DNA of 25,402 nt from Burkholderiales bacterium (GCA_947372535.1 CANBUA010000032.1:1-25402), one strand, 5' to 3'; numbered from the stretch's first letter, positions 8,680 to 17,166 are shown. The notes: generated by a model from the letters alone, not told the origin. Numbers and translations: made by a program.

Positions 8680-10841
8680 CAGGGCGCGGCGAGCTGGGCG
8701 CCCAGCTCGTCAGCGGCCATTGGTACCGAGTCGCGGGCATCAAACCGCGCCTGCGTGATCACTTGAAGGTGCATGCGCACCGCTACCGAGAGCAGCTCTG
8801 GTACGTGGTCGAGGATCGCCTCAACGGCAAATTTCACCGATTCGATGCCCAGGCCTGGCGCATCATGCGTTTGCTCGATGGGCAGCATGCACTCGATGCC
8901 GTGTGGCACCAGTTGGCCGCGCAAGCCGATGAGGACATGCCCGCGCAGGAAGACATCCTGGCTTTGCTGGGCCAGCTTCACGCGCTCGATTTGCTGGTGT
9001 CCGACACCTTGCCCGACCTGGCTGAAACGGCGGCACGCGGCGGCAAACAGGCGCGCCAGAAAAAGCTGGCCCAGTACCTGAACCCGCTTGCCATTCGCAT
9101 GCGCTTATGGGACCCCGATCGTTTCCTGGCCAAGCTGGTCGCACGAATCGGCCCTTGGTTGAGCCGCTGGGGCACGCTGTTCTGGCTGGCCTGGGTGCTG
9201 CCGGCCTTGGGCCTGGCCATCGTGCATTGGCAGGAACTGACGCACAACGTGGGCGAGCGTTTGCTGGCCATGGACAACCTGTTGCTGTTGATCGTTGTCT
9301 TTCCCTTGGTCAAGGCTTTGCATGAGCTGGGCCACGGCGTGGCTTGCAAGATGCGTGGCGGCGATGTGCACGACATGGGCGTCATGTGGTTGTTGTTCCT
9401 GCCCGTGCCTTACGTGGAGGCATCGAGCTCATGGGCTTTTCCCAACAAGCGAGACCGCATGCTGGTCGGCGCGGCCGGCATGCTGGTCGAGATGGTGATC
9501 GCGGCCCTGGCCTTTTACCTGTGGCTCTGGCTGGAGCCCGGCGTGTCCAAGGCCCTGGCCTATGACGTGGCCGTGCTGGCCAGCGTCACGACCGTGCTGT
9601 TCAACGGCAACCCCTTGCTTCGCTACGACGGCTATTACGTGGCCAGCGATGCGCTGGAGATTCCCAACCTGGCTCAGCGCGCCAGCCGCTACTGGGGCTA
9701 CCTGTTCGAGCGGTATGCCATGCGCAAGCGCCAGACCTTGTCCCCGGCCATGGCCCCGGGCGAGGCCGGCTGGTTCTTCGTGTATGCGCCGCTGTCACTG
9801 GTCTACCGCGCTTTTGTGATGGTTTCCATCGCGATTTTCGTGTCCACGCAATACGCGGTCATGGGCATGCTCATGGCGGTGTGGAGCCTGGCCGTCAGCG
9901 TGGTCTGGCCCCTGGGCCGCTCCGTGCTCAAGCTCTGGCGACTGGCGCGTGGCCCGGACACCGGACGGCAAGGCCGGCGTGCCGCCTTGGTATTGGGCAT
10001 GCTCCTGCTGCTGGTGTTGTTCGTGCTGCCCATGCCGCACCGCACGCAGGTCGAAGGTGTGCTGTGGCTGCCGGAAGACGCCATCGTGCGGGCAGGGCAG
10101 GCCGGCTTCGTCGATCATTTGCAGGCCCAGCCCGGCATGCAGGTCACGCAAGGACAAGGCTTGGCCATGTTGCGCGACCCGCAATTGGCCAAAGAGGTCC
10201 AGGTGCAGCAAGCTCGTCTGGCCTCGGCCGAGGTTCGTCACGACGCGGCCGTCTTGACAGGGCCGTCTCTGGCCGGACAAGCGATGGTGGCCGTGCACCG
10301 CGAAGAGACCATCCTCAAGCGCCTTGAAGAGCGCCATACGCAGCTGACCTTGTACAGCCGTGCCAATGGCCAGCTCTGGCTGCCCGCCAGCGACGACGTG
10401 AGCGGGCGTTTCTTCAAGAAGGGCCAGGTGCTGGCTTACGTGATCCCACCCAAGGCGCCGCGTGTGCGCGTGCTGGTTCATCAGGACGACGAAGACCTCA
10501 TCCGCCAGAAAATCCGATCGGTGCGCATCAAGCTGCCCTTCGATGCCGAGCGCACCTGGCCTGCCAGCATCGTGCGCGCCGTGCCAGGGGCTTCGCGCGA
10601 TCTGCCCAGCGCGGCTTTGGGCAAGCACCGTGGCGGCGAGGTGCTGACCGACCCGCGGGACGAATCGGGCCGCACGGCTTTGCAATCGTATTTCGAGTAT
10701 GAACTGAGCTTGCCGGACGACTTCCCCTTTCACCTCATCGGCAGCCGCGTGAGCGTGCGTTTCGAGCACCCGCCCGAGGCCGTGGGCTACCGCCTGTGGC
10801 GTGCCGTGCGCCGCATGTTCCTGGGGTACTTCCATGCCTGA
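8661..10841 (+). CDS. PqqD-like / M50 zinc metalloprotease / HlyD-like fusion membrane protein
   Basis: 726 residues from ATG 8661, overlapping the previous gene by 19 bp; an in-frame GTG at 8616 is possible but gives a longer overlap. Residues about 38-115 resemble PqqD or a RiPP-recognition winged helix (WYVVEDRLNGKFHRFDAQAW, then a leucine-rich LLDG helix). Several membrane helices follow. The M50 (site-2-protease type) signature H221-E-L-G-H225 is intact, with the distal ligand D323 in NPLLRYDGYY. Helices continue to about residue 459. The C-terminal ~250 residues look like a split HlyD/lipoyl adaptor (VEGVLWLPEDAIVRAGQAGFV, then ANGQLWLPASDDVSGRFFKKGQ). The architecture resembles YydH-type 'putative peptide zinc metalloprotease' proteins of peptide-export clusters. 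It may act as a channel or scaffold, or process the cargo; all visible zinc ligands are present, so catalysis is plausible. The SecA-like gene overlaps its 3' end by 8 bp. Confidence 0.85.
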   Translation: MVAGALTGRGELGAQLVSGHWYRVAGIKPRLRDHLKVHAHRYREQLWYVVEDRLNGKFHRFDAQAWRIMRLLDGQHALDAVWHQLAAQADEDMPAQEDILALLGQLHALDLLVSDTLPDLAETAARGGKQARQKKLAQYLNPLAIRMRLWDPDRFLAKLVARIGPWLSRWGTLFWLAWVLPALGLAIVHWQELTHNVGERLLAMDNLLLLIVVFPLVKALHELGHGVACKMRGGDVHDMGVMWLLFLPVPYVEASSSWAFPNKRDRMLVGAAGMLVEMVIAALAFYLWLWLEPGVSKALAYDVAVLASVTTVLFNGNPLLRYDGYYVASDALEIPNLAQRASRYWGYLFERYAMRKRQTLSPAMAPGEAGWFFVYAPLSLVYRAFVMVSIAIFVSTQYAVMGMLMAVWSLAVSVVWPLGRSVLKLWRLARGPDTGRQGRRAALVLGMLLLLVLFVLPMPHRTQVEGVLWLPEDAIVRAGQAGFVDHLQAQPGMQVTQGQGLAMLRDPQLAKEVQVQQARLASAEVRHDAAVLTGPSLAGQAMVAVHREETILKRLEERHTQLTLYSRANGQLWLPASDDVSGRFFKKGQVLAYVIPPKAPRVRVLVHQDDEDLIRQKIRSVRIKLPFDAERTWPASIVRAVPGASRDLPSAALGKHRGGEVLTDPRDESGRTALQSYFEYELSLPDDFPFHLIGSRVSVRFEHPPEAVGYRLWRAVRRMFLGYFHA

Positions 10842-12834
10842 GCTGGTCTGGCCGCCCGCCCATGTGCCGGTCTCGTCGCGTCTGTTTCCTGAGCGGCGCG
10901 ATGACCTGGAGTCCGCGCTGGACCGCTGGGTCACGGGCACCTGGCTGAGCTTGCCTCGCTGGCGGCCGATGGTGCGCCGCCACCATGACCATTTCGTGGC
11001 CGAGGTTCATCGCCAAGCCCAAGGGCTGCAGGCGATGGACCAAGCCACCTTGCTCAAACAGGCCAGGCAAGCCAGCCATGCCGCATTCATCGGCCAAGGG
11101 CCAGAGGATGGCGCCCGTGCACTGGCCCTGGTCCGCGAGGCCGCACACCGCACCTTGGGCTTGCTGGCGCACCCGCCGCAAATCACCAGTGCCTGGTTGC
11201 TGGTCAGCGGCTGCATGGTCGAGCTTGACACGGGCGAGGGCAAGACCATGACAGCGGCCCTGGCGGCCTGCGTGGGCGCGCTGGCCGGCATCCCCACCCA
11301 CGTCGTCACGGTCAACGACTACCTGGCTCAGCGCGATGCCCAGAAGATGAGCCCGCTGTTCAGCTTCTTCGGCCTGAGCGTGGGCGTGGTGCACAGCGGC
11401 GTGGGCCAGTCCGAGCGCGCTGCCCAATACGCACATGACCTGACCTACTGCACCAACAAGGACCTGGTCTTCGACTACCTGCGCGACCGTGTCAATACCG
11501 TGGGCGCGCACAGCCTGGCCCAACTGGCCGTGCGCCAGTTGCACGGCCAAGGCAAGGCCACCGAGCCTTTGCGTTTGCGTGGCCTGCACTTTGCCATCGT
11601 CGATGAGGCCGACAGCATCCTGATCGACGAGGCGCGCACCCCCTTGATCCTCTCCAGCGCCCGCGAGGGTGGCGGTGATGCGCATGACTACCTGCGCCTG
11701 TTGGATTTGGCGCGCTCGCTCGAAGAAGGAAAACACTACCGCCTCTTGCCGCCGCAGCGGCAGCCCGACCTCACCGACGAAGGACGCCTGCACCTGGAAG
11801 ACTGGGTGGCTGAGCAGGGTGAGGCCGGTGAGTTCCTGCAACTGAGCTGGGTGCGCGAGCACTACGTTTTGCAGGCCCTGCGCGCCTTGCATATCTTCAC
11901 GCTGGATCAGCACTACGTCGTCCACGAAGGCAAGGTCGTCATCGTCGACGAATTCACCGGACGCCTGCTGCCTGATCGAAGCTGGGAGCAAGGCCTGCAT
12001 CAGATGGTCGAGGCCAAGGAGGGTTGCCCGCTCAGCGGCCAGAACCGCACCCTCGCTCGCCTGACTTACCAGACTTTTTTCGCGCGCTACCTGCGCCTGT
12101 CCGGCATGAGTGGCACGCTGCGTGAAGTGGCGCGTGAGACCGCTGGCGTGTTCCGCGTGCGCACGGTGCGCGTCGAGCCCAATCGTCCCAGCCAGCGCCG
12201 CACCTTGCCGCCGCAGATCTGGCCGGATCAAGCCGCCAAACGCCAGGCCATCGTGCAGGAGGTGCGCGAGCGCCTGGCCCATGGCCAGTCCGTGCTGGTC
12301 GGCACGCGGTCGGTGTGGGCGTCGGACACCATCAGCCAGGCCTTGACCCAGGCCGGCGTGCCACACGAGGTGCTCAACGCGCGCCAGAACGCCGACGAGG
12401 CCGAGCTGGTGGCCCGTGCCGGGGAGCCAGGCCGCGTCACCGTGGCCACCAACATGGCCGGCCGTGGCACTGACATCCCGGTGTCCGACGATGTCCTGGC
12501 CCATGGTGGCCTGCACGTGGTGCTGACCGAATGGCACGAATCACCCCGCATCGACCGCCAGCTGTTTGGCCGCAGCGCCCGTCAAGGCAACCCTGGCGGT
12601 GGCCGCGCCATCTTGGCTTTCGACGATGAGGTCATCGCCAAATACGGCGGCTTGGCCCTCAAGACCCTGCGCGCGCGCTATGGTGACGGCCCCTGGCCTG
12701 AACAAGCCATCGGCTGGCTGCAAAAAGCCGTTCAGCGCGCCGCCGAATCCCACCATGCCGCCCAGCGCGGGCATACCCAAACATCTGACCGCCACGTGCG
12801 CGAGCAACTGGCCTTTTCTGGAGCGACGGAGTGA
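10834..12834 (+). CDS. Short SecA-like ATPase lacking the C-terminal third
   Basis: 666 residues (housekeeping SecA is about 900) from ATG 10834, overlapping the M50 stop. The DEAD motor is intact: Walker A G134-E-G-K137-T, Walker B D257-E-A-D followed by SILIDEARTPLILS, a cross-linking-domain-like segment with VVIVDEFTGRLLPDRSWEQG, and motifs V-VI (ATNMAGRGTDIPV with N540 and D547, then RQLFGRSARQGNPGG with R583). Some conserved positions differ: TERHES is TEWHES and GRAGRQGD is GRSARQGN. After the motor only about 80 residues remain, aligning to the start of the helical scaffold. The helical wing, the two-helix finger and the zinc-binding C-tail are absent. The gene ends cleanly in a GTGA overlap with the adaptor gene, so it does not look like a degraded secA. 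It is probably a dedicated export motor for this operon; whether it uses SecYEG is unknown. Confidence 0.9.
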   Translation: MPELVWPPAHVPVSSRLFPERRDDLESALDRWVTGTWLSLPRWRPMVRRHHDHFVAEVHRQAQGLQAMDQATLLKQARQASHAAFIGQGPEDGARALALVREAAHRTLGLLAHPPQITSAWLLVSGCMVELDTGEGKTMTAALAACVGALAGIPTHVVTVNDYLAQRDAQKMSPLFSFFGLSVGVVHSGVGQSERAAQYAHDLTYCTNKDLVFDYLRDRVNTVGAHSLAQLAVRQLHGQGKATEPLRLRGLHFAIVDEADSILIDEARTPLILSSAREGGGDAHDYLRLLDLARSLEEGKHYRLLPPQRQPDLTDEGRLHLEDWVAEQGEAGEFLQLSWVREHYVLQALRALHIFTLDQHYVVHEGKVVIVDEFTGRLLPDRSWEQGLHQMVEAKEGCPLSGQNRTLARLTYQTFFARYLRLSGMSGTLREVARETAGVFRVRTVRVEPNRPSQRRTLPPQIWPDQAAKRQAIVQEVRERLAHGQSVLVGTRSVWASDTISQALTQAGVPHEVLNARQNADEAELVARAGEPGRVTVATNMAGRGTDIPVSDDVLAHGGLHVVLTEWHESPRIDRQLFGRSARQGNPGGGRAILAFDDEVIAKYGGLALKTLRARYGDGPWPEQAIGWLQKAVQRAAESHHAAQRGHTQTSDRHVREQLAFSGATE

Positions 12835-13667
12835 AGATCGTATCGACGAGGACATGGGCGGCCCTGGCCGTGGCCAGCAGCATGGGCTGGGCCGTTGCTG
12901 TGGCGCAGGCTGCATCCAATGAATACGACTGCCTGATCGAGCCCTCGCAGGTGGTCGAGATCCGCAGCCCGGTCGCCGGTTTGATCGAGCGCGTCTACGT
13001 CGAGCGGGGATCCAGCGTGCGCAAAGGCACAGTGCTGGTCAGCCTGGAGGCGGGTGTCGAACGCGCGGCCACCGAACTGGCCCGCTACCGCTCCAGCATG
13101 AATGGCACGGTGCTTGCGGCCAAAGGCAGGCTGGACCACGCCACCAAGAAACTGAGCCGAAAGGCTGACCTGGCCAGCAAGAACTACACCTCGGCGCAGG
13201 ACAAGGATGAAGCCGAGGCCGAGCAGCGCATCGCCGAGGCCGAGGCCCAAAGCGCCCGCGAGAACAAGCAGCAAGCCCAGTTGGAGCTTCAGCTCTCGTC
13301 GGCCCAGTTGGCGCAAAGGCAGTTGCGCAGCCCCATCGACGGCGTGGTGATGGAGCAGTCCATGAACGCGGGCGAATTGGCCGAGCCTGGTGATGGCAAG
13401 CAGTTCATCCTCAAGCTGGCACGGACCAATCCGCTGCGCGTCAAGGCGATCTTGCCGATTTCACTTTATCCGCAGTTGAAGGTGGGCGCCAAAGCCGAGG
13501 TCATCCCGGAAAAACCGTTCCAGGGCCGCCTGCCCACCAGCGTGACCGTCATCGACCAGGTGATCGATGCGGCCAGCGGCACTTTCCAGGTTCGCATGGA
13601 CCTGGCCAATCCCAGCGGCTCACTGCCCGCCGGCATCAAGTGCAAGGTCGGGTTCGTGGGGCGCTGA
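12831..13667 (+). CDS. Periplasmic adaptor (HlyD/RND membrane-fusion protein family)
   Basis: 278 residues from GTG 12831, whose GTGA overlaps the SecA-like stop; GGAG at 12820-12823 is a suitable ribosome site and no in-frame ATG gives a signal peptide. Residues 1 to about 27 are a signal peptide (WAALAVASSMGWAVAVAQA) without a lipobox. Next come a first lipoyl half (IRSPVAGLIERVYVERG), an Ala/Glu/Lys/Gln-rich alpha-helical hairpin (about residues 65-160), a second lipoyl half (LRSPIDGVVMEQSMNAGE) and a beta-barrel (VKAILPISLYPQLKVGAKAE). It is short for the family and wholly periplasmic. It is the third adaptor-like protein of the operon and the one most likely to touch the TolC-type protein encoded convergently next door. 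The 3' ends overlap by 48 bp. Confidence 0.88.
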   Translation: MKIVSTRTWAALAVASSMGWAVAVAQAASNEYDCLIEPSQVVEIRSPVAGLIERVYVERGSSVRKGTVLVSLEAGVERAATELARYRSSMNGTVLAAKGRLDHATKKLSRKADLASKNYTSAQDKDEAEAEQRIAEAEAQSARENKQQAQLELQLSSAQLAQRQLRSPIDGVVMEQSMNAGELAEPGDGKQFILKLARTNPLRVKAILPISLYPQLKVGAKAEVIPEKPFQGRLPTSVTVIDQVIDAASGTFQVRMDLANPSGSLPAGIKCKVGFVGR

Positions 13668-15143
13668 GATCGCGGTGGAAGCCTTGCTCGCCGAGGGCAG
13701 GGCCCAGAAGCCCGCCTTGCCGATGCTGGCCAGCAGCCGCAGCCGGGCGACGTGCCAAGCCGAGACCGAACGGATGCGCTCCTGCCGTGCCTGCGCCATC
13801 TCCTTTTGGACGTCGAGCAATTCCAGCAGGTTGATGGCGCCGGCTCGATAGCGTTCACGTGCGGCCTCGCTGGATTCCTGGCTGCTGCGCAGCAGGTCTT
13901 CGGAGGCGCCGACGCTGGCTGTCTCGGTTTGCAAGGCCTGCTGGTTGCGCCAGACATCCAGCGAGGCCTGGGCCCGAGCGCTGGCCAGGTCGGCGCGGCG
14001 CGCCTCGACCTGCGCCATGGCTTCCTTGATCTTGTAGTTGCGCGCAAAGCCTTCGAACAGCGGCACCGACAGCGTGATGGCGCCCAGCGTCTCGAAGCTG
14101 TGGGTGGCCGTGAGCTGGGTGTTGGGGCGCCCGTTGATGTAGCGGCCCAGGTTGGCGCTCAAGCTGGGCAGGCCCTCGGAGGTCACGCCGCTCAAGCGGG
14201 CCTCGGCGGCGGCCAACTGAGCCGTGGCGTTGCGCACGGCCGGCTGCTTGAGCAAAGCCTCGTCGACCAATTGGTCGATGTCCTTGAGCAAGTCCGAAGG
14301 ATCCCTGGCGGTTGTGCCGCGCAGGAGCAGGGCATCCGTGCTGGCTTCATCCAGGGTGATGGGCGTGCGTGCATCCAGGCCCATCACATTGGCCAAGGCG
14401 CCCAACGCCATGCGCATGCCGCCTTCAGTCTTGATGCGGTCAGCCACCGCTTGTGAGGCAGCGGTTTGGGCGCGCAGGGTTTCGGCCCGCACCCCGGAGC
14501 CATTGGCCTGCCTGGCTTGCGCGGCCTTGAGGGCCTCCTGCATGCCGTTTTCGGTTTCTTTGGCGGCGGCCAGGCTGGCTTGTGCCGCCACGGCCTCGAA
14601 ATAGGATTGTGCCGCCGTCATGAACACCACTTGTGTGGCGGCATCGTGGCTGGCCAGGGCCGCATTGAGCCCTTGCCTGGCTTGCTCGACATTGGCCGAG
14701 CGCCCACCGAAATCCAGCAGCAGCAGGCTCAATGTGGCGTTTCGGCCATAGGCATTGACATTGGTTTCGTTGTTCTGTCCACCGGATTTGGTGACCAGCT
14801 CATCGCGGCTTTTGTTGACAGCGGCGTTCACATTGGGTAGGTAGGCTCCATAAGCTTGACCGAGCTGCGCGCCTTGAGCCTGGGCCACCGCCCATGACTG
14901 ACGAGTTTGTGGATGGGCGCACAGAGCACGGGCGATGGCCTGGCTCAAGGTGACGGATTCGGTGACAGCGATACCGATGCAGTCCTCACCCGATGCGGCG
15001 GCATCACCCGGCAATGTCAGAGATTTGTCGGGCATGACCCGCCAGACGTCATAGGTCGGGAAGGCCAGCGCCCATGTGGCTGTTTGCATCACGCCACAGA
15101 CCAGGCCAGTCTGGAGCCATCTGTAGCTCGTCATTGCGCTCAT
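13620..15143 (-). CDS. TolC-family outer-membrane efflux/secretion channel
   Basis: 507 residues on the minus strand. The start is ATG 15143, with GTGGA just upstream on that strand; M4 is an alternative. An N-terminal signal peptide (residues 1 to about 27, TATWALA) precedes two OEP repeats. Recognisable elements are VTLSQAIARALCAHPQTRQS, YLPNVNAAVN, LLLLDFGGRSANVEQARQG, the Ala-rich helices, and in the second repeat ITLSVPLFEGFARNYKIKEA and RYRAGAINLLELLDVQKEM. These are typical of type I secretion outer-membrane factors (TolC/AggA-like). It would form the trimeric outer-membrane duct for the adaptors encoded on the opposite strand. It is transcribed convergently and overlaps the adaptor gene by 48 bp, so it needs its own promoter in 15144-15400; no convincing sigma-70 boxes were identified there. 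Confidence 0.92.
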   Translation of the reverse strand: MSAMTSYRWLQTGLVCGVMQTATWALAFPTYDVWRVMPDKSLTLPGDAAASGEDCIGIAVTESVTLSQAIARALCAHPQTRQSWAVAQAQGAQLGQAYGAYLPNVNAAVNKSRDELVTKSGGQNNETNVNAYGRNATLSLLLLDFGGRSANVEQARQGLNAALASHDAATQVVFMTAAQSYFEAVAAQASLAAAKETENGMQEALKAAQARQANGSGVRAETLRAQTAASQAVADRIKTEGGMRMALGALANVMGLDARTPITLDEASTDALLLRGTTARDPSDLLKDIDQLVDEALLKQPAVRNATAQLAAAEARLSGVTSEGLPSLSANLGRYINGRPNTQLTATHSFETLGAITLSVPLFEGFARNYKIKEAMAQVEARRADLASARAQASLDVWRNQQALQTETASVGASEDLLRSSQESSEAARERYRAGAINLLELLDVQKEMAQARQERIRSVSAWHVARLRLLASIGKAGFWALPSASKASTAISAPHEPDLALDAGGQ

Positions 15144-15420
15144 CGATCCACTCTCGTGAAAGGGGAGATTATCGGCCCCGCTTAGAGGTAAGCGCAGACT
15201 TCAAACAGGGGATGGACGTATCAGGGGCTCCCCGGGGATGGCCGGATCAAGGCCGAAAGAGCGACTCAAGTACAGGTCTCACCATCCGATAACCCTTAGC
15301 AGGACGCTGTCAAATCGTTCTGATTCCACACGCAGGTTGTATTTGCAGCAGTGGTCGACTCGCGGCGGGCTTTCGAGCCTGCATTCGTCTTACATGCACC
15401 ATTCCCCAGGAGAATCATCA
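15144..15420. other. Divergent intergenic region between tolC-like and porin genes
   Basis: A 277-base gap between divergently transcribed genes. It holds the candidate sigma-28 promoter at 15266-15292 and the porin ribosome site at 15408-15413. It must also hold the tolC-like promoter. Apart from those I see no ORF with a signal or domain, no RNA gene and no repeat. Confidence 0.6.
15266..15292 (+). promoter_or_regulatory. Candidate FliA (sigma-28) promoter
   Basis: TCAA at 15266-15269, a 15-base spacer, then TCCGATAA at 15285-15292. The flagellar sigma-28 consensus is TAAA-N15-GCCGATAA, so 6 of the 8 bases in the -10 core plus its flank are plainly right, with exact spacing. It lies about 128 bases upstream of the porin ATG on the same strand. 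The porin is followed by a binding protein and a chemotaxis receptor, which is the expected class of sigma-28 target. The match was found by eye only. Confidence 0.6.
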
Positions 15421-16698
15421 ATGATCATCCGCCATACCGCTGTGGCAGCGGCTCTTTTAGTCGCAGGCGTGGCTCACGCCGAAGAAGGTGGTTTCAATGT
15501 CAAGTTCAGTGGTTTCGGCACAGCCGCGCTGACCTATTCCAACGAACCCACGGCCGACTATGTGGGCAGCCGTTTCCAGCCCAATGGCGCTGGGTTCACC
15601 AAGCGTTCCAGCTTCGCGCCGGACACCAAGCTGGGCGGCCAGCTCAGCGCGCACATCAATGATCAGTGGTCGGGCGTGATCCAGGTCGTGGCCCAGCACC
15701 AGTACGACAACAGCTACAACCCGGCGCTTGAATGGGCCAACATCAAGTACCAGGCCACCCCGGAGTGGAGCTTTCGCGTTGGCCGCATCGCCTCGCCGAC
15801 CTACTTGATCTCCGACTCCCGCTTTGTGGGTTATGCCAATCCGTGGGCCCATGTGCCGACCGAGGTGTACAGCGTGCTGGCCATCACCAGCAATGACGGG
15901 CTGGACCTGACCTACCGCAAGGCCTTTGGCCAGGCCAACAACACCTTTCAGGCTTATTACGGCACGAGCACGGCCAAGTTGTCTGGTGGCAAGGCGGAGT
16001 CCAAGCCGGGTTGGGGGCTCAATGATTCGCTGGAGATTGGCTCGCTGACTTTGCGCGCGGGGTACACGAACATCAATCTTGACCTCACCGTTCCGACCAC
16101 TGGCCAAATATTTGGCTTGATTGGCTTGTTGGCCAACAACGCTGCTGCGGGTGCCCCGGATCCCGATTTCGTCTCTGCCGCAGCCCAGGCCAACGCATTG
16201 ACCAGCAAATACAGCCTCAAGGACATGAATCTGTCGGCCATTTCCATTGGTGCCAATTACGACCCGGGCAACTGGTTCCTGATGGGCGAGATCGTGGCCT
16301 TCAAGGGCGATGGCTTCCTGTCCGACAGCACTTCCTGGTATGGCACGGCCGGCTATCGGATCGGCAGCTTCACGCCTTATGTCACCTATGCCAGCACCAA
16401 GTCACACATCGACCGTGAAGGCGGCGTGTCACTCAGTGGCAACGCAGCAGCGCTCGCTGGCCTTTCAGGTGCCACGACCGGCGCCCTCAACACGACGCTG
16501 AACTCGTTCAACGGCTCACAACAAAGCGCTTCGGTGGGCGTCCGCTGGGATGCCATCCGCAACGTGGCCTTGAAGGCGCAGCTCGAGCAAGTCAAGCTGG
16601 GCAGCGGCTCCGCAGGGCGGTTCTCCAATCCCCAGGCAGGCTTCCCCTACGGAGGCAAGGTCAACCTCGTCACCGTGTCCGTCGACTTCGTGTTCTGA
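15421..16698 (+). CDS. Outer-membrane porin-like beta-barrel protein
   Basis: 425 residues from ATG 15421, with AGGAGA at 15408-15413 and a clear signal peptide (MIIRHTAVAAALLVAGVAHA, cleavage before EEG). The frame is open further upstream, but those codons do not encode a signal sequence. The mature part opens with a porin-like FNVKFSGFGTAALTYSN strand. Alternating hydrophobic beta strands run throughout (WSGVIQVVAQHQYDN, WSFRVGRIASPTYLI, LTLRAGYTNINLDL), and it ends in VDFVF with the C-terminal Phe needed for BAM recognition. It looks like a Gram-negative porin or DcaP-like channel; substrate specificity cannot be read. It starts the three-gene unit with the binding protein (11 bp downstream) and the chemoreceptor. 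Confidence 0.82.
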   Translation: MIIRHTAVAAALLVAGVAHAEEGGFNVKFSGFGTAALTYSNEPTADYVGSRFQPNGAGFTKRSSFAPDTKLGGQLSAHINDQWSGVIQVVAQHQYDNSYNPALEWANIKYQATPEWSFRVGRIASPTYLISDSRFVGYANPWAHVPTEVYSVLAITSNDGLDLTYRKAFGQANNTFQAYYGTSTAKLSGGKAESKPGWGLNDSLEIGSLTLRAGYTNINLDLTVPTTGQIFGLIGLLANNAAAGAPDPDFVSAAAQANALTSKYSLKDMNLSAISIGANYDPGNWFLMGEIVAFKGDGFLSDSTSWYGTAGYRIGSFTPYVTYASTKSHIDREGGVSLSGNAAALAGLSGATTGALNTTLNSFNGSQQSASVGVRWDAIRNVALKAQLEQVKLGSGSAGRFSNPQAGFPYGGKVNLVTVSVDFVF

Positions 16699-16709
16699 GG
16701 AGCAAAACC

Positions 16710-17108
16710 ATGAACCCACGTTTTGCACTCCTGGCTGTCTCGCTGGCCGTCTCCTGCGCCGCGCAGGCGGCCGATCTGGTGGTCATTGCCAACCCGGCCG
16801 TTGGCGCCTTGACCAAGGACCAGGTCGCCGACCTGTTCCTGGGCAAGAGCCAGGCCTTCACGCCCATCGACCAGTCCGAAGGCTCGCCTGTCTATGCCGA
16901 GTTCTACAAGAAGGCCACTGGCCGCGATACCGCCCAAGTCAAATCGACCTGGTCTCGCATCGTGTTCTCCGGCAAGGGACAACCGCCTAAGCAACTGCCC
17001 GATTCCGCAGCGGTGAAGAAGGCCGTGGCCAGTGATCCCAAGGCTGTCGGCTATGTCGAGAAATCTGCGGTCGATGGGTCTGTCAAGACCGTGTTGACCT
17101 TGGACTGA
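16710..17108 (+). CDS. Small PstS-like periplasmic binding protein
   Basis: 132 residues from ATG 16710; GAGGAG at 16696-16701 overlaps the porin stop codon. There is a signal peptide (residues 1 to about 20, SCAAQA-ADL). The rest matches the phosphate/anion substrate-binding family in its single-lobe form: VVIANPAVGALTKDQVADLFLG, FYKKATGRD, TWSRIVFSGKGQPPKQLPDS and DPKAVGYVEKSAVD. Full PstS proteins are about 2.5 times longer and have two lobes, so this may not bind a solute as a classic clam-shell. No ABC permease or ATPase genes are adjacent. Between a porin and a chemoreceptor it may present a ligand to the receptor; this is inference. Confidence 0.8.
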   Translation: MNPRFALLAVSLAVSCAAQAADLVVIANPAVGALTKDQVADLFLGKSQAFTPIDQSEGSPVYAEFYKKATGRDTAQVKSTWSRIVFSGKGQPPKQLPDSAAVKKAVASDPKAVGYVEKSAVDGSVKTVLTLD

Positions 17109-17166
17109 TCGATTCGCTCACGTCTCTTTGTTTGATTGATTGTCTGTGTGAGAAGGAGCCCCTGCC

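Noticed and set aside
10735..12537. A 600-codon open frame on the minus strand, antisense to the SecA-like gene
   Set aside because: Same artefact: no recognisable motif, while the plus strand carries every SecA motor motif.
16710..17108. A truncated pstS pseudogene
   Set aside because: It has its own ribosome site, start, signal peptide and natural stop; one-lobe PstS-like proteins of this size are a known type.
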